NCBI RefSeq assembly: GCF_003319105.1
Contig: NZ_QOHH01000006.1
Coordinates: forward strand, 124,001 to 188,000
Direction of reading: 5' to 3'
Length of the DNA: 64,000 nucleotides
DNA from: Blastococcus sp. TF02-09
GTDB lineage: Bacteria > Actinomycetota > Actinomycetes > Mycobacteriales > Geodermatophilaceae
How positions within the stretch are numbered: the stretch's first letter is position 1; each line of letters opens with the position of its first letter. Both the position numbers and the translations under genes were made by a program. A model generated the notes under the pieces. It saw only the letters and a program-made list of their open reading frames with translations, searched no databases and was not told the origin of the DNA. Of the stretch, positions 30,490 to 44,125 are shown in pieces.

Positions 30490-31269
30490 ATGAACATCGT
30501 CGTTCTGGTCAAGCAGGTCCCGGATTCCGGCAGCGAGCGCAAGATGGACCCGGCGGACAACACCGTCGCCCGCGCCGCGGCCGACAACGTCGTCAACGAG
30601 ATCGACGAGTACGCCATCGAAGAGGCGCTCGTGGTCAAGGAGGCGCAGGGCGGCGAGGTCACCGTGCTGACCGTCGGCCCTGACAGCGCCACCGACGCGA
30701 TCCGCAAGGCGCTCTCGATGGGCGCCGACAAGGCCGTCCACGTGTCCGACGAGGCCATCAAGGGCTCCGACGCCGTGCAGATCAGCGCCGTCCTGGCCGC
30801 GGCCCTGGGCCAGCTCGAGTTCGACCTGGTCATCTGCGGCGCCGAGGCGACCGACAGCCAGATGAGCGTCATGCCGGCGCTGCTGGCCGAGCGGCTGGGT
30901 CTCCCGCAGCTCTCCGGCGCCCGCAAGCTCACCGTCGACGGCGGTGTCGCGAAGATCGAGCGGCAGACCGACGGCGGCTACTGGGCCGTCGAGGCGCCGC
31001 TGCCGGCGATCGTCTCCACCTGGGACACGATCAACGAGCCGCGCTACCCCTCGTTCAAGGGGATCATGGCCGCCAAGAAGAAGCCGGTCGAGACCAAGAC
31101 CCTGGCCGACCTCGGTGTCGACGCCTCGGCCGTCGGCCTGGCCAACGCCACCACCCAGGTCGTCGACTTCGCCGGCCGCCCGCCGAAGGGCGAGGGCGTC
31201 AAGGTGACCGATGAGGGCGACGGCGCGCAAAAGTTCGTCGACTTCCTCGCCGGCCAGAAGATCGTCTGA
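30490..31269 (+). CDS. etfB: Electron transfer flavoprotein beta subunit
   Basis: 259 residues, the usual length. It has the ETF-beta start MNIVVLVKQVPDSGSERKMD, the AMP-binding region LAAALGQLEFDLVICGAEATDSQMSVMPALLAERLGLPQL and the recognition segment of the family. With EtfA it accepts electrons from acyl-CoA dehydrogenases and passes them to the quinone pool. GGAGG lies 11 bases before ATG. etfA follows after 36 bases. Confidence 0.97.
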   Translation: MNIVVLVKQVPDSGSERKMDPADNTVARAAADNVVNEIDEYAIEEALVVKEAQGGEVTVLTVGPDSATDAIRKALSMGADKAVHVSDEAIKGSDAVQISAVLAAALGQLEFDLVICGAEATDSQMSVMPALLAERLGLPQLSGARKLTVDGGVAKIERQTDGGYWAVEAPLPAIVSTWDTINEPRYPSFKGIMAAKKKPVETKTLADLGVDASAVGLANATTQVVDFAGRPPKGEGVKVTDEGDGAQKFVDFLAGQKIV

Positions 31270-31305
31270 GCCCGGCCCGGATCGAAGGAAGAGGAGAAGC
31301 TACTC

Positions 31306-32268
31306 ATGGCAGAGGTCCTGGTCCTGGCCGAGCTCAACCCGGCCGGCGGAGGAGTCCGCAAGACGACCCTCGAGGCGCTGACCGCGGCTCGCGCGCTCGG
31401 TGAGCCGTCCGCCGTCGTCATCGCCGCCCCCGGCACCGCCGTGGGCGTGAAGGACGCGTTGGCCGAGTACGGCGCGGCCACCGTCTACGTCGCCGAGGCC
31501 CCCGAGGTCGACGAGTTCCTCGTCGCTCCCAAGGCCGAGGTGCTCGCCCAGCTGGTCGGCGAGAAGTCGCCCGCCGCGGTCGTCATCCCCTCCTCGCCCG
31601 AGGGCAAGGAGGTCGCCGCCCGGCTGGCGATCAAGATCGGCAGCGGCTTCCTGACCGACGTCACGGAGATCACCGCCGACGGCACCGCGACCCAGGTCGC
31701 GTTCGCCGGCCAGGTCATCGTGCACTCGAAGGTCACCGCCGGCATGCCCATCTACACGCTGCGCGGCAACTCGGTCACCCCTGAGCCGGCCCCCGCCGCG
31801 GGCGCCGAGCAGGCCGTGTCCGTCTCGGTCTCCGACGCCGCCAAGGGCGCCAAGGTCACCGACCGGGTCGTGGAGCAGAAGAGCAGCCGCCCCGAGCTCA
31901 CCGAGGCCTCGATCGTGGTCTCCGGTGGTCGCGGTGTGGCCAGCGCCGACAACTTCTCGATCATCGAGGCCCTGGCCGACTCGCTCGGTGCCGCCGTGGG
32001 CGCTTCCCGCGCCGCGGTCGACTCCGGCTTCTACCCGCACAGCTTCCAGGTGGGGCAGACCGGCAAGACCGTCTCGCCGAACCTGTACGTGGCGGTCGGC
32101 ATCTCCGGTGCCATCCAGCACCGCGCCGGCATGCAGACCTCGAAGACCATCGTGGCCATCAACAAGGACCCCGAGGCCCCGATCTTCGAGCTCGCCGACT
32201 TCGGTGTCATCGGTGACCTCAACACCGTCGTGCCGCAGGCCACCGAGCAGATCAACGCACGGAAGTAA
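31306..32268 (+). CDS. etfA: Electron transfer flavoprotein alpha subunit
   Basis: 320 residues. The C-terminal FAD domain is clear: [102 protein letters not shown]. Forms the heterodimer with EtfB. A ribosome binding site (GGAAGAGGAG) lies 9 bases before ATG. A GC-rich hairpin follows the stop. Confidence 0.97.
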   Translation: MAEVLVLAELNPAGGGVRKTTLEALTAARALGEPSAVVIAAPGTAVGVKDALAEYGAATVYVAEAPEVDEFLVAPKAEVLAQLVGEKSPAAVVIPSSPEGKEVAARLAIKIGSGFLTDVTEITADGTATQVAFAGQVIVHSKVTAGMPIYTLRGNSVTPEPAPAAGAEQAVSVSVSDAAKGAKVTDRVVEQKSSRPELTEASIVVSGGRGVASADNFSIIEALADSLGAAVGASRAAVDSGFYPHSFQVGQTGKTVSPNLYVAVGISGAIQHRAGMQTSKTIVAINKDPEAPIFELADFGVIGDLNTVVPQATEQINARK

Positions 32269-32283
32269 CGCAGCGCGCTCCGT

Positions 32284-32315
32284 CCGGGCGTCGCCCCCCC
32301 GGGGGCGGCGCCCGG
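32284..32315 (+). terminator. GC-rich terminator hairpin after etfA
   Basis: CCGGGCG (32284-32290) pairs with CGCCCGG (32309-32315), and GCCCCC with GGGGGC inside it, with a two-base internal mismatch. No T-tract. Confidence 0.6.
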
Positions 32316-32368
32316 TCGCGTCTGCGGACCCCGGGAAGCACGGGCGGCCGGCGGCGGTTGGGCCGTTC

Positions 32369-33757
32369 GTGGACCAGACCGTGCCGGGGAGCATCTGGGA
32401 CGCCGGGCACCGGCGGACGACGATCGGTCTGCTCACCCTGGTCACGCTCGTGGCCTTCGAGGCGATGGCCGTCGGGACGGCGATGCCCAGCGCGGTCGAC
32501 GAGCTCGACGGCGTCGCCTGGTACGCCTGGCCCTTCAGCGCCTTCCTCGTCACCTCGGTCGTCGGCATGGTGGTCGGCGGCGAGGTGGGGGACCGGCGGT
32601 CGCCCCGGCCGGGAGTGCTCGCCGGCGTGCTCGTCTTCGCCGCCGGCCTGCTGATCGCCGGGGTCTCCCAGCACATGGCGGTGCTCGTCGTGGGCCGGGC
32701 GGTGCAGGGCCTCGGCGCCGGCGTCGTCATCGTGCTGCTGTACGTGATCGCCGGTCAGGCGTACTCCTCGGAGCTGCGGCCCCGGCTGTTCGGCGCCTTC
32801 GCGGCGGGATGGGTGCTGCCGGCCCTGATCGGCCCGCTCGCCGCCGGCCTGGTCACCACGCACGTGGGCTGGCGCGGCGTCTTCCTCGGCCTGCTGCCCC
32901 TGGTGGGCGCGGGCCTCGCCCTGCTCCTGAGCGCCGGCTCCGACGCGGCGCCTCCCTGGGCGGTCGCGGGCCGGCGCAGCAACGCGCCCTGGGCCCTGCT
33001 CGCCGGTGCCGGCATCGCCGCCCTGCAGTACGCCGCCCAGCGCCTGGACCTCGCGGGCGTCGGGCTCGTCGTCGTCGGCGCGGTGGCCCTGGCGGCCGGC
33101 CTGCGCCGGCTGCTGCCGCCCGGCACGGTCCGCGCCCGGCCGGGGATCCCCGCGGTCGTGGCCTGCCGCGGCCTCGCGGCGGGGGCCTTCTTCGGCATGG
33201 ACGCCCTGCTGCCCTTCGTCCTGACCGAGCAGCACGGATGGAGCGCGTCCACGGCCGGCCTGCCGCTGACCGCCGGAGCGGTCGGCTGGGTGGTCGCCGC
33301 GCAACTGCAGGGACGCCGCGCGGAGGTACCCCGGCAGCGGGTGCTGCGCGCAGGGTTCGTCCTGCTCGCGCTCGGTCTCCTCACCACCGCGACGGTCGCG
33401 GTGCCCGCCTTCGGTGGCTGGCCGGCCTACCTCAGCTGGTTCGTCGCCGGCGTGGGCATGGGCCTGGGCATGCCCAGCGTCGGGGTGCTGCTGCTGCACC
33501 TCTCGCCCGAGGCCGAGCGGGGGGCCAACTCGGCAGCCCTGCAGATCTCCGACGTCACCGCCTCGGCGCTGTGCATCGGCCTGTCCGGCGTCCTGGTGGC
33601 CGGGGCGGCCGACAGCGGGGGCGCGCTCTGGCCGGCGGTGCTCGCTGCCGTGGCGGTGCTCTCGGTGCCCGCGCTCCTCGGCGCCCGCGTGGCCGGGCGC
33701 ACCGTCCCGCCGGGCCAGGAGGCCTCGGCGGCCGCGACTACCCTGGCGGCGACATGA
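32369..33757 (+). CDS. MFS transporter (DHA2-like)
   Basis: About 462 residues with 12-14 hydrophobic segments. Major-facilitator signs: the cytoplasmic loop [15 protein letters not shown] after the second segment, [24 protein letters not shown], and [21 protein letters not shown]. Most like drug/metabolite exporters of the DHA2 group. GTG 32369 is chosen since it gives the normal N-terminus; there is no clear ribosome binding site, so this is not certain. The stop overlaps the cysteine desulfurase start (ATGA), an unexpected coupling. Substrate unknown. Confidence 0.87.
   Translation: MDQTVPGSIWDAGHRRTTIGLLTLVTLVAFEAMAVGTAMPSAVDELDGVAWYAWPFSAFLVTSVVGMVVGGEVGDRRSPRPGVLAGVLVFAAGLLIAGVSQHMAVLVVGRAVQGLGAGVVIVLLYVIAGQAYSSELRPRLFGAFAAGWVLPALIGPLAAGLVTTHVGWRGVFLGLLPLVGAGLALLLSAGSDAAPPWAVAGRRSNAPWALLAGAGIAALQYAAQRLDLAGVGLVVVGAVALAAGLRRLLPPGTVRARPGIPAVVACRGLAAGAFFGMDALLPFVLTEQHGWSASTAGLPLTAGAVGWVVAAQLQGRRAEVPRQRVLRAGFVLLALGLLTTATVAVPAFGGWPAYLSWFVAGVGMGLGMPSVGVLLLHLSPEAERGANSAALQISDVTASALCIGLSGVLVAGAADSGGALWPAVLAAVAVLSVPALLGARVAGRTVPPGQEASAAATTLAAT
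33739..33744 (+). promoter_or_regulatory. Possible -10 TACCCT inside the MFS gene end
   Basis: TACCCT ends 9 bases before ATG 33754 of the cysteine desulfurase gene; slightly longer than the usual 6-8 spacing. It could give the thiolation genes their own short-leader transcript. Confidence 0.35.
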
Positions 33758-34944
33758 CGTATCTGGACCACGCGGCGACGACGCCGCTGCTGCCCGAGGT
33801 GCTGGCGGCCATGACCGAGCAGCTGGGTCGGGTCGGGAACGCGTCCTCGCTCCATGCCAGCGGCCGCGCGGCCCGCCGGGTGGCCGAGCAGTCCCGCGAG
33901 CGGCTGGCCGAGGCGCTGGGCGCCCGGCCGTCCGAGGTGCTGTTCACCGGTGGCGGCACCGAGAGCGACAACCTGGCGATCAAGGGCCTGTTCTGGGCCC
34001 GGCGGGGGTCCGACGCCCAGCGCCGCCGGCTGGTCGTGAGCCCCGCCGAGCACCACGCCGTCCTGGACAGCGTCGAGTGGCTGGTCAAGCACGACGGCGC
34101 CGACGTGACCTGGCTGCCGGTCGAGCCGAGCGGGCGGATCCGGCCCGAGGCGCTGGCCGAGGCGCTCGGCGACGGCCGGGACGTCGCGCTGGCCAGCGTC
34201 ATGTGGGCCAACAACGAGATCGGCACCGTCAGCGACATCGCCGCCCTCGCCGGCACGGCGCACGCCGTCGGCGTCCCGCTGCACACCGACGCCGTCCAGG
34301 CCGTCGGGCAGGTGCCGGTGGACTTCGGGGCCAGCGGCGTCGACGCCCTCACCATGACCGGGCACAAGCTCGGTGGGCCGATGGGGGCGGGCGCCCTGCT
34401 GCTGCGCCGCGACGCCGAGTGCACCCCGCTGCTGCACGGCGGCGGGCAGGAGCGCGACGTGCGCTCCGGCACCCTGGACGTCGCCGCCATCGTGGGTCTC
34501 GCCGTCGCCACGGTCACCGCGGTGGGCCGCCGCGAGCAGCGGGCGGCGCAGGTGGGTGCGCTGCGCGACCGCCTGGTCCGCGGGGTCACCGCCGAGGTCC
34601 CCGACGCCCGGCTCAACGGCGCTCCGCTCGACGAGGAGCTGGCCGGTGGCCCCGGCCGGCTGCCCGGCAACGCGCACCTGTCGTTCCCCGGCGCCGAGGG
34701 TGACGCGCTGCTCATGCTGCTCGACGCCCGGGGCATCGAGTGCTCGACCGGGTCGGCCTGCAGCGCCGGCGTCGCCCGCCCGAGCCACGTGCTGCTCGCG
34801 GTCGGTGCCGACAGCGAACGCGCCCGGAGCTCCCTGCGCTTCAGCCTCGGGCACACCTCGACCGACGCCGACGTCGACGCCGTCCTCGACGTGATCGGGC
34901 CGGTCGTGGAGCGCGCGCGGCGCGCGGGGCTCGGCCGGCGATGA
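33754..34944 (+). CDS. Cysteine desulfurase (IscS/NifS type)
   Basis: 396 residues, class V aminotransferase fold. [20 protein letters not shown] carries the PLP Lys205; [10 protein letters not shown] carries the sulfur-accepting Cys336, in the longer loop of group I (IscS-like) enzymes; [13 protein letters not shown] is the N-terminal signature. It releases sulfur from L-cysteine as a persulfide. It overlaps mnmA (ATGA), so its main job here is likely sulfur supply for tRNA 2-thiouridine. Actinobacteria usually have a separate SufS in the suf operon. Confidence 0.95.
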   Translation: MTYLDHAATTPLLPEVLAAMTEQLGRVGNASSLHASGRAARRVAEQSRERLAEALGARPSEVLFTGGGTESDNLAIKGLFWARRGSDAQRRRLVVSPAEHHAVLDSVEWLVKHDGADVTWLPVEPSGRIRPEALAEALGDGRDVALASVMWANNEIGTVSDIAALAGTAHAVGVPLHTDAVQAVGQVPVDFGASGVDALTMTGHKLGGPMGAGALLLRRDAECTPLLHGGGQERDVRSGTLDVAAIVGLAVATVTAVGRREQRAAQVGALRDRLVRGVTAEVPDARLNGAPLDEELAGGPGRLPGNAHLSFPGAEGDALLMLLDARGIECSTGSACSAGVARPSHVLLAVGADSERARSSLRFSLGHTSTDADVDAVLDVIGPVVERARRAGLGRR

Positions 34945-36007
34945 GGGTGCTCGCCGCGATGAGCGGTGGGGTGGACTCCGCCGTGGCGGCCGCGCTGGCC
35001 GTGGACGCCGGGCACGACGTCACCGGGGTGCACCTGGCGCTGTCGCAGCACCGGCAGGCGCTGCGCAGCGGCTCGCGCGGCTGCTGCAGCGTCGAGGACT
35101 CCCACGACGCCCGCCGGGTGGCCGACGAGCTCGGCATCCCGTTCTACGTCTGGGACCTCGCCGAGCGCTTCACCGAGGACGTCGTCGACGACTTCGTGGC
35201 CGAGTACGCGGCCGGGCGCACCCCGAACCCGTGCCTGCGGTGCAACGAGAAGATCAAGTTCTCCGCGGTGCTCGACCGCGCGCTGTCGCTGGGCTTCGAC
35301 GCCGTCGTCACCGGTCACCACGCGCGGCTGGCCGACGGCGAGCTGCGCCGGTCGGTGGACGCCGCGAAGGACCAGTCCTACGTGCTTGGCGTGCTCACCC
35401 CGGAACAGCTCGCGGCCGCGTGGTCCCCGCTCGGCGGCATGACCAAGGACCGGGTGCGGGAGATCGCCGCCGAGCGCGGGTTCGGCGTGGCCACCAAGCC
35501 CGACTCGCACGACATCTGCTTCATCCCCGACGGCGACACCCGTGGCTTCCTGGCCCGGCGGCTCGGCAGCCTGCCCGGCCCGGTCGTCGACGCGACCACC
35601 GGGGCCACCGTCGGCGAGCACGACGGCACCTACGGCTTCACGGTCGGCCAGCGGAAGGGCCTGGGTGTGACCGCCGGTGACTCGCGGCCCCGCTACGTGC
35701 TGGGCATCGAGCCGGTCAGCCGCACGGTGACGATCGGGACGGCCGACCTCGCCGTCGTCGACGAGGTGCGCACCGGCGTCCCGACCTGGACCGGTGCGGC
35801 GCCCGCGCTGCCGGGCCGGTTCGAGGTGCAGTTGCGCGCGCACGGCACCCCGGTCGCCTGCGAGGTGAGCACCGGGGACGACGGCCTGCGGATCGCCCTG
35901 GCCGAGCCGCAGCGCGGGGTCGCCCCGGGGCAGTCCGCCGTCCTCTACGAGCCGGACGCCGCGCGCGGTGACCGCGTCGTCGGCCAGGCGCCCGTGGCGG
36001 ACGCCCG

Positions 36008-36011
<4 letters not shown>
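34941..36011 (+). CDS. mnmA: tRNA-specific 2-thiouridylase
   Basis: 356 residues. The ATP-pyrophosphatase P-loop [12 protein letters not shown] (residues 6-17), the first catalytic Cys98 in [16 protein letters not shown] and the second Cys193 in [10 protein letters not shown] are all present. It 2-thiolates U34 of tRNA-Lys, -Glu and -Gln with sulfur from the desulfurase encoded just upstream. Start and stop overlap neighbouring genes by 4 bases (ATGA and GTGA). Confidence 0.97.
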
Positions 36012-39203
<3,192 letters not shown>

Positions 39204-39255
39204 GGCCCGCGGGCGCGGGTAGGTGCGGGATCCACTCCGTCGGAAGGACCTCCCC

Positions 39256-39651
39256 GTGTCCCTGCCCGCAGACCTGGCCGACCTGCTCCGCCGCCCCAGC
39301 CCCTGCTTCCTGGCGACGCTCATGCCCGATGGCTCGCCGCAGATGACGCAGACCTGGGTCGACACCGACGGGCGCGACGTGCTGATCAACACCGTCCGGG
39401 GACACCAGAAGGTCCGCAACGTCGAGCGCGACCCGCGGGTGGCTCTGAACGTGGCCGACCCCGACGACCCGAGCCGCTACGTCGAGGTGCGCGGCCGCGT
39501 CACCGAGGTGACCGAGGACGGCGCCCGCGAGCACATCGAGGCGCTCTCCCGGCGCTACACCGGCGGCCCGTACCCCTGGTTCGGCGGCCGGGACCAGGTG
39601 CGCCTGCTGCTCCGGATCTCCCCGGAGAAGGTCACCTCACCGCGCGGCTGA
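39256..39651 (+). CDS. PPOX-class F420/flavin-dependent oxidoreductase
   Basis: 131 residues with the split beta-barrel fold of the pyridoxamine-phosphate-oxidase-like superfamily: PCFLATLMPDGSPQMTQTWVDTDGRDVLINTVRGHQKVRNVERDPRVAL. In actinobacteria most short proteins of this type bind F420 (or FMN/heme); the cofactor cannot be fixed by eye. GTG 39256 has GGAAGGA about 7 bases upstream. It is 52 bases after ligA, on the same strand. Substrate unknown. Confidence 0.87.
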   Translation: MSLPADLADLLRRPSPCFLATLMPDGSPQMTQTWVDTDGRDVLINTVRGHQKVRNVERDPRVALNVADPDDPSRYVEVRGRVTEVTEDGAREHIEALSRRYTGGPYPWFGGRDQVRLLLRISPEKVTSPRG

Positions 39652-39693
39652 GCACCACCACCGGTCGCCCCCGGGTCGTCGGAGGCAGCGGTC

Positions 39694-40374
39694 TCAGGCC
39701 GGCGGCAGGTGGGTGACGGTCGACGCGATGCCGATCAGGTGCACCAGCCGCAGCAGCTCCGAGCGGCGGAACGCCGGGCCGCCGGAGCGGCCCATGACGA
39801 CCGCGCAGGCATCCCCGCCGTAGGGCGCGGCCATCATCTCGATGGCCATCTCCCGCCAGCGCTCGGGCAGCCAGTCCTCGTCGCTGGGCAGCAGCCGCGC
39901 GCCGGTCAGCGGCATCCACGGCAGCGTCACGCCGTCGAAGGACGGGGCCGCCTCGGACGCCGACCGCACTGACCAGCCACCGTCACCGCAGTCGAGGACC
40001 ACCGCCCACCCGCTGTGGAACACCCGCGGCAGCTCCGCGGCGAGCAGCTTGGCGGCCATCTCGGGGTCGGGCGGGTTGCCGCCGGCGCGCGCCAGCGCCT
40101 CGAGCAGCTCCAGCTCGCGGTGGGTGTCCAGCGGGCCGGCGAAGGGTCGCAGCGACTCCACGCGCACGTCGGGCACGCTCTGCGCCACGGTGATGAGGCT
40201 GTCGGGCAGCCGGTCCGGGGGCAGGTCGACCACGACGTCGTCGACGGCCACCCCGGTACCGCGCTCGAGCACGTCCAGCGACACGATGTCGATGCCGGCG
40301 GTGCCCAGCGCGGTCGCGACCGCGCCGAGGATGCCGGGGCGGTCGGGCATGACCAGGCGCAGGAGATAGGACAC
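39694..40374 (-). CDS. ACT-domain amino-acid-binding protein
   Basis: 226 residues. The N-terminal 70 residues form an ACT domain (LLRLVMPDRPGILGAVATALGTAGIDIVSLDVLERGTG); the rest is a conserved unknown domain. An ACT protein at this spot next to ligA and gatC occurs in M. tuberculosis (Rv3013), from memory. GTG 40374 has GGAGG 5 bases upstream. It is divergent from gatC. Likely a small-molecule sensor, with no catalytic motif visible. Confidence 0.85.
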   Translation of the reverse strand: MSYLLRLVMPDRPGILGAVATALGTAGIDIVSLDVLERGTGVAVDDVVVDLPPDRLPDSLITVAQSVPDVRVESLRPFAGPLDTHRELELLEALARAGGNPPDPEMAAKLLAAELPRVFHSGWAVVLDCGDGGWSVRSASEAAPSFDGVTLPWMPLTGARLLPSDEDWLPERWREMAIEMMAAPYGGDACAVVMGRSGGPAFRRSELLRLVHLIGIASTVTHLPPA

Positions 40375-40472
40375 GGTTCCTCCCAGGATCGCTTCGGGCT
40401 CCCCGGGCGTCTGCCGGGCGGGGGTCCTCGAGAGATCGCCGTTGATCGCTGCGGGGGCAGCCTCTCACGGTG

Positions 40473-40501
40473 CGGACCCGGGCAGACCCCCCACGTACAG
40501 T
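40473..40501 (+). promoter_or_regulatory. Putative promoter of the gatC-gatA-gatB unit
   Basis: CGGACC (40473-40478), 17-base spacer, TACAGT (40496-40501). It would give a 5' leader of about 70 bases before gatC ATG 40577. GGAG lies 11 bases before that ATG. Confidence 0.4.
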
Positions 40502-40576
40502 GGGAAGGTCCCGGTCCCGGCCCCCGACCGCGGTGGCCGCGCCGGCCGTTCCCCTCGAAGTGGAGTTCCGTCCCGC

Positions 40577-40894
40577 ATGAGCACGCCGTCCCGCAAGGAC
40601 CGACTGACCCGTGACGAGGTGGCCCACCTGGCGCACCTGTCGCGGCTGGCCGTGACCGAGGAGGAGCTCGACCTCTTCGCCGGCCAGCTGGGCGCGGTGC
40701 TGGACGCCGTCGCGCAGGTGGGCAAGGCCGAGGTCGCCGACGTGCAGCCGACGACGCACGCGGTGCCGATGACCAACGTCTTCCGCGAGGACGTCGCCCG
40801 GCCCAGCCTGCCCCGTGACGTCGTCCTGGCCGGTGCGCCGGCCGCCGAGGACGGCCGGATCCGCGTGCCGCGCATCCTGGGGGAGGAGGCGTGA
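40577..40894 (+). CDS. gatC: Asp-tRNA(Asn)/Glu-tRNA(Gln) amidotransferase subunit C
   Basis: 105 residues, normal size. [48 protein letters not shown] is the typical helical N-terminus and [34 protein letters not shown] the C-terminal belt that holds GatA and GatB together. The stop overlaps the gatA GTG by 4 bases. Confidence 0.96.
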   Translation: MSTPSRKDRLTRDEVAHLAHLSRLAVTEEELDLFAGQLGAVLDAVAQVGKAEVADVQPTTHAVPMTNVFREDVARPSLPRDVVLAGAPAAEDGRIRVPRILGEEA

Positions 40895-42408
40895 GCGAGC
40901 TGACCACCACCGACGCCGCCGAGCTCGGCCGTCTGCTCACCGCCGGTGAGGTCAGCTCCGCCGACCTCACCCGCGCCTACCTCGACCGCATCGCCGCCGA
41001 CGACGACGCGATCGGCGCCTACCTGCACGTCGACGCCGAGGCCGCGCTGCGCTCCGCCGAGCAGGTCGACGCCGCCCGGGCCGACGGCGGCGTGCTCGGC
41101 CCGCTGGCCGGCATCCCGCTGGCGCTCAAGGACGTCGTCGTCACCGAGGGCGTGCCGACGACGAGCGGCTCGAAGATCCTCGAGGGCTGGCGCCCGCCGT
41201 ACGACGCGACGCTGGCCGCCCGGCTGAAGAACGCCGGCACCGTGCTGCTCGGCAAGACCAACATGGACGAGTTCGCCATGGGCTCCTCGACGGAGAACTC
41301 GGCGTACCGGGTCACCCGCAACCCGTGGGACCACGACCGCATCCCGGGCGGCTCCTCCGGCGGGTCGTCGGCCGCGGTCGCCGGTGGGCTCGCCCCGTGG
41401 GCGATCGGCACCGACACCGGCGGCTCGATCCGCCAGCCGGCCGCCGTCACCGGCCTGGTCGGGCACAAGCCCACCTACGGCTCGGTGTCCCGGTTCGGGC
41501 TCATCGCCTTCTCCTCGAGCCTCGACCAGGCCGGCCCCATGGCGCGCACCGTCCTCGACGCGGCGCTGCTGCACGAGGCGATCGCCGGCCACGACCCGCT
41601 GGACTCCACGAGCATCAACGCACCCGTGCCGGTGCTCGCCGAGTCCGCGCGCCGCGGCGCCGAGGGCGACCTGGCCGGCCTGCGCGTCGGCGTCGTCACC
41701 GAGCTGGGCGGGGACGGGCACACTGAGGGCTACGAGGCCGGCGTGCTCGCCCGCTTCGCCGAGACGGTGGCGCTGCTGGAGAGCCTGGGCGCCGAGGTGC
41801 GCCCGGTGTCCTGCCCGGCCTTCGACCTCGCGCTGCCCGCCTACTACCTCATCGCCCCGAGCGAGGCGTCGTCCAACCTCGCCCGCTTCGACGGCGTCCG
41901 CTACGGCCTGCGGGTCGGCGACGACGGCGACCGCGACCTCGACGAGGTCATGGCGCTCACCCGCGAGCAGGGCTTCGGGCCCGAGGTGAAGCGCCGGATC
42001 ATCCTCGGCACCTATGCGCTCTCCAGCGGCTACTACGACGCCTACTACGGCCAGGCCCAGAAGGTCCGCACGCTGATCACGCGGGACTTCACCACCGCCT
42101 GGGAGGACGTCGACGTGCTGGTCAGCCCGACCAGCCCGACCGTCGCCTGGCCGGTCGGCGCCCGCGTCGACGACCCGATCGCCATGTACGCCGCCGACCT
42201 GTGCACCTTGCCGGCCAGCCTCGCGGGCATCCCCGCGATCTCGGTCCCGTGCGGCCTGTCCGACGGGCTGCCCGTCGGCTTCCAGGTCATGGCGCCGGCC
42301 CTGGCCGACGACCGGTGCTACCAGGTCGCCGCCGCGCTGGAGGCCGCGCAGGACGCCGCCCGCGGCTCCCGCTTCCTCGACCAGCTGCCGGTGCGGAGCG
42401 CCGCATGA
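40891..42408 (+). CDS. gatA: Asp-tRNA(Asn)/Glu-tRNA(Gln) amidotransferase subunit A
   Basis: 505 residues, amidase-signature family. The Ser-cisSer-Lys triad is intact: Lys80 (PLALKDVVV), cis-Ser155 ([15 protein letters not shown]) and nucleophile Ser179 ([12 protein letters not shown]). It releases ammonia from glutamine for GatB. GTG start overlapping the gatC stop; its stop overlaps a small membrane-protein gene instead of gatB. Confidence 0.97.
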   Translation: MSELTTTDAAELGRLLTAGEVSSADLTRAYLDRIAADDDAIGAYLHVDAEAALRSAEQVDAARADGGVLGPLAGIPLALKDVVVTEGVPTTSGSKILEGWRPPYDATLAARLKNAGTVLLGKTNMDEFAMGSSTENSAYRVTRNPWDHDRIPGGSSGGSSAAVAGGLAPWAIGTDTGGSIRQPAAVTGLVGHKPTYGSVSRFGLIAFSSSLDQAGPMARTVLDAALLHEAIAGHDPLDSTSINAPVPVLAESARRGAEGDLAGLRVGVVTELGGDGHTEGYEAGVLARFAETVALLESLGAEVRPVSCPAFDLALPAYYLIAPSEASSNLARFDGVRYGLRVGDDGDRDLDEVMALTREQGFGPEVKRRIILGTYALSSGYYDAYYGQAQKVRTLITRDFTTAWEDVDVLVSPTSPTVAWPVGARVDDPIAMYAADLCTLPASLAGIPAISVPCGLSDGLPVGFQVMAPALADDRCYQVAAALEAAQDAARGSRFLDQLPVRSAA

Positions 42409-42608
42409 GCGCCCCGCTGAAGGCGGCGTGGGCCCTCACCGCGTTCGTCATCGTCGCGGGCGTCGTCGGCTGGCTCGTCACCGACCGCCCCGTCTTCGCC
42501 GTCTTCCTCGTCCTGGGCGTGCTGACCGCCGCCGGCGCCGTGCTCACCGGCCGCGCCGAGCGCTCCGCCGGCCGGGGCACCGCCCCCAAGGAGGGCCCGA
42601 CCCCATGA
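42405..42608 (+). CDS. Small two-helix membrane protein inside the gat operon
   Basis: 67 residues with two predicted transmembrane segments (about 8-27 and 30-50, joined by a tight TDRP turn) and a basic C-terminal tail. ATG 42405 overlaps the gatA stop (ATGA) and its stop overlaps the gatB ATG (ATGA), so it is translationally locked between two subunits of a soluble enzyme. I recognise no family. It is probably real because both junctions are exact and codon use matches the neighbours. Function unknown. Confidence 0.78.
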   Translation: MSAPLKAAWALTAFVIVAGVVGWLVTDRPVFAVFLVLGVLTAAGAVLTGRAERSAGRGTAPKEGPTP

Positions 42609-44116
42609 GCACCAGCACCGCCGACCGGCTCGTCGACTTCGACGAGGTCCTCACCCGCTACGAGCCGGTGATGGGCCTGGAGACCCACGTCGAGCTGGGC
42701 ACCGCGTCCAAGATGTTCTGCGGCTGCGCCACCACGTTCGGCGCCGAGCCGAACTCCCAGACCTGCCCCACCTGCCTGGGCCTTCCCGGCTCCCTGCCGA
42801 CGGCGAACGCCGCCGCGATCGAGTCGACCATCCGCATCGGCCTGGCGCTGGGCTGCCGGATCGCCACCTGGGCGCGGTTCTCCCGGAAGAACTACTTCTA
42901 CCCGGACATCCCCAAGGGCTTCCAGACGACGCAGTACGACGAGCCGCTGTGCACCTCCGGGCACCTGGACGTCGAGGTGGACGGCGAGACCTACCGCGTG
43001 GAGATCGAGCGGGTGCACCTCGAGGAGGACACCGGCAAGAACCTGCACGTCGGTGGCTCGACCGGCCGCATCCACGGCGCCGACCACTCGCTCATCGACT
43101 ACAACCGCGCCGGCATCCCGCTGGTCGAGATCGTCACCCGCCCGATCCCGGGCGCCGGCGCCAAGGCTCCCGAGGTCGCCAAGGCCTACGTCACCGAGCT
43201 GCGCGAGGTCCTGGTGGCCCTCGGCGTCTCCGAGGTCCGCATGGAGCAGGGCAACCTGCGCTGCGACGTCAACACCTCGCTGGCGCCGATCGGCAGCCTG
43301 GAGTGGGGCACCCGGACCGAGACCAAGAACGTCAACTCGCTGCGCTCGGTGGAGCGGGCGGTGCGGTACGAGATGCGCCGCCAGGCGGCGGTGCTCGATG
43401 CCGGCGGGACGATCACGCAGGAGACCCGGCACTTCCACGAGGACACCGGCACGACGTCGCCCGGCCGCAGCAAGGAGGAGGCGACCGACTACCGGTACTT
43501 CCCCGAGCCCGACCTGGTGCCGGTCGCGCCCGACGAGGAGTGGGTGGCCTCCCTGCTGGCCGAGCTGCCGGAGCTGCCGGCGGCCCGGCGCACCCGCCTG
43601 TCCGACGAGTGGGGCATCTCGCCGACGGAGATGGCCTGGCTGGTCAACGCCGGCGCCGTCGAGCTGGTCAGCGACACCGTCGCCGCCGGGGCCTCGCCCG
43701 CCGACGCCCGCAAGTGGTGGCTGGGTGACCTCGCCCGCCGGGCCAACGACACCGGCACCGAGCTCGCGGCGCTGGCCGTCACGCCGGCGCAGGTGGCCGA
43801 GCTGATCGGGCTCATCTCGGCGGGCACGATCAACGACCAGCTGGCCCGCCAGGCCCTCGACGGCGTGCTGGCCGGCGAGGGCGACCCGGCAGCCGTGGTC
43901 GAGGCGCGGGGGCTGGCCGTCATGGGCGAGTCCGACGAGCTGGTCAGCGCCGTGGACGCCGCGATCGAGGGCAACCCCGACGTCGCCGACAAGGTGCGCG
44001 GCGGCAAGGTGCAGGCCATCGGCGCGCTCGTGGGTGCGGTCATGAAGACCACCCGCGGGAAGGCCGACGCCGCCACGGTGAAGCGGATGCTCGAGGAGCG
44101 GCTCGTCTCCTCCTAG
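42605..44116 (+). CDS. gatB: Asp-tRNA(Asn)/Glu-tRNA(Gln) amidotransferase subunit B
   Basis: 503 residues. N-terminal kinase/amidotransferase cradle domain ([63 protein letters not shown]) and the C-terminal tRNA-binding YqeY-like tail domain ([22 protein letters not shown]). It activates Asp/Glu on misacylated tRNA and transfers ammonia. Its TAG stop forms the first three bases of the presumed -10 hexamer of the next gene. Confidence 0.97.
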   Translation: MSTSTADRLVDFDEVLTRYEPVMGLETHVELGTASKMFCGCATTFGAEPNSQTCPTCLGLPGSLPTANAAAIESTIRIGLALGCRIATWARFSRKNYFYPDIPKGFQTTQYDEPLCTSGHLDVEVDGETYRVEIERVHLEEDTGKNLHVGGSTGRIHGADHSLIDYNRAGIPLVEIVTRPIPGAGAKAPEVAKAYVTELREVLVALGVSEVRMEQGNLRCDVNTSLAPIGSLEWGTRTETKNVNSLRSVERAVRYEMRRQAAVLDAGGTITQETRHFHEDTGTTSPGRSKEEATDYRYFPEPDLVPVAPDEEWVASLLAELPELPAARRTRLSDEWGISPTEMAWLVNAGAVELVSDTVAAGASPADARKWWLGDLARRANDTGTELAALAVTPAQVAELIGLISAGTINDQLARQALDGVLAGEGDPAAVVEARGLAVMGESDELVSAVDAAIEGNPDVADKVRGGKVQAIGALVGAVMKTTRGKADAATVKRMLEERLVSS

Positions 44117-44119
44117 CCT
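44114..44119 (+). promoter_or_regulatory. Putative -10 TAGCCT overlapping the gatB stop codon
   Basis: TAG of TAGCCT is the gatB stop; 6 bases (GACCGG) then lead to GTG 44126 of the GNAT gene. Second example of a stop codon embedded in a hexamer. Confidence 0.52.
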
Positions 44120-44125
44120 GACCGG

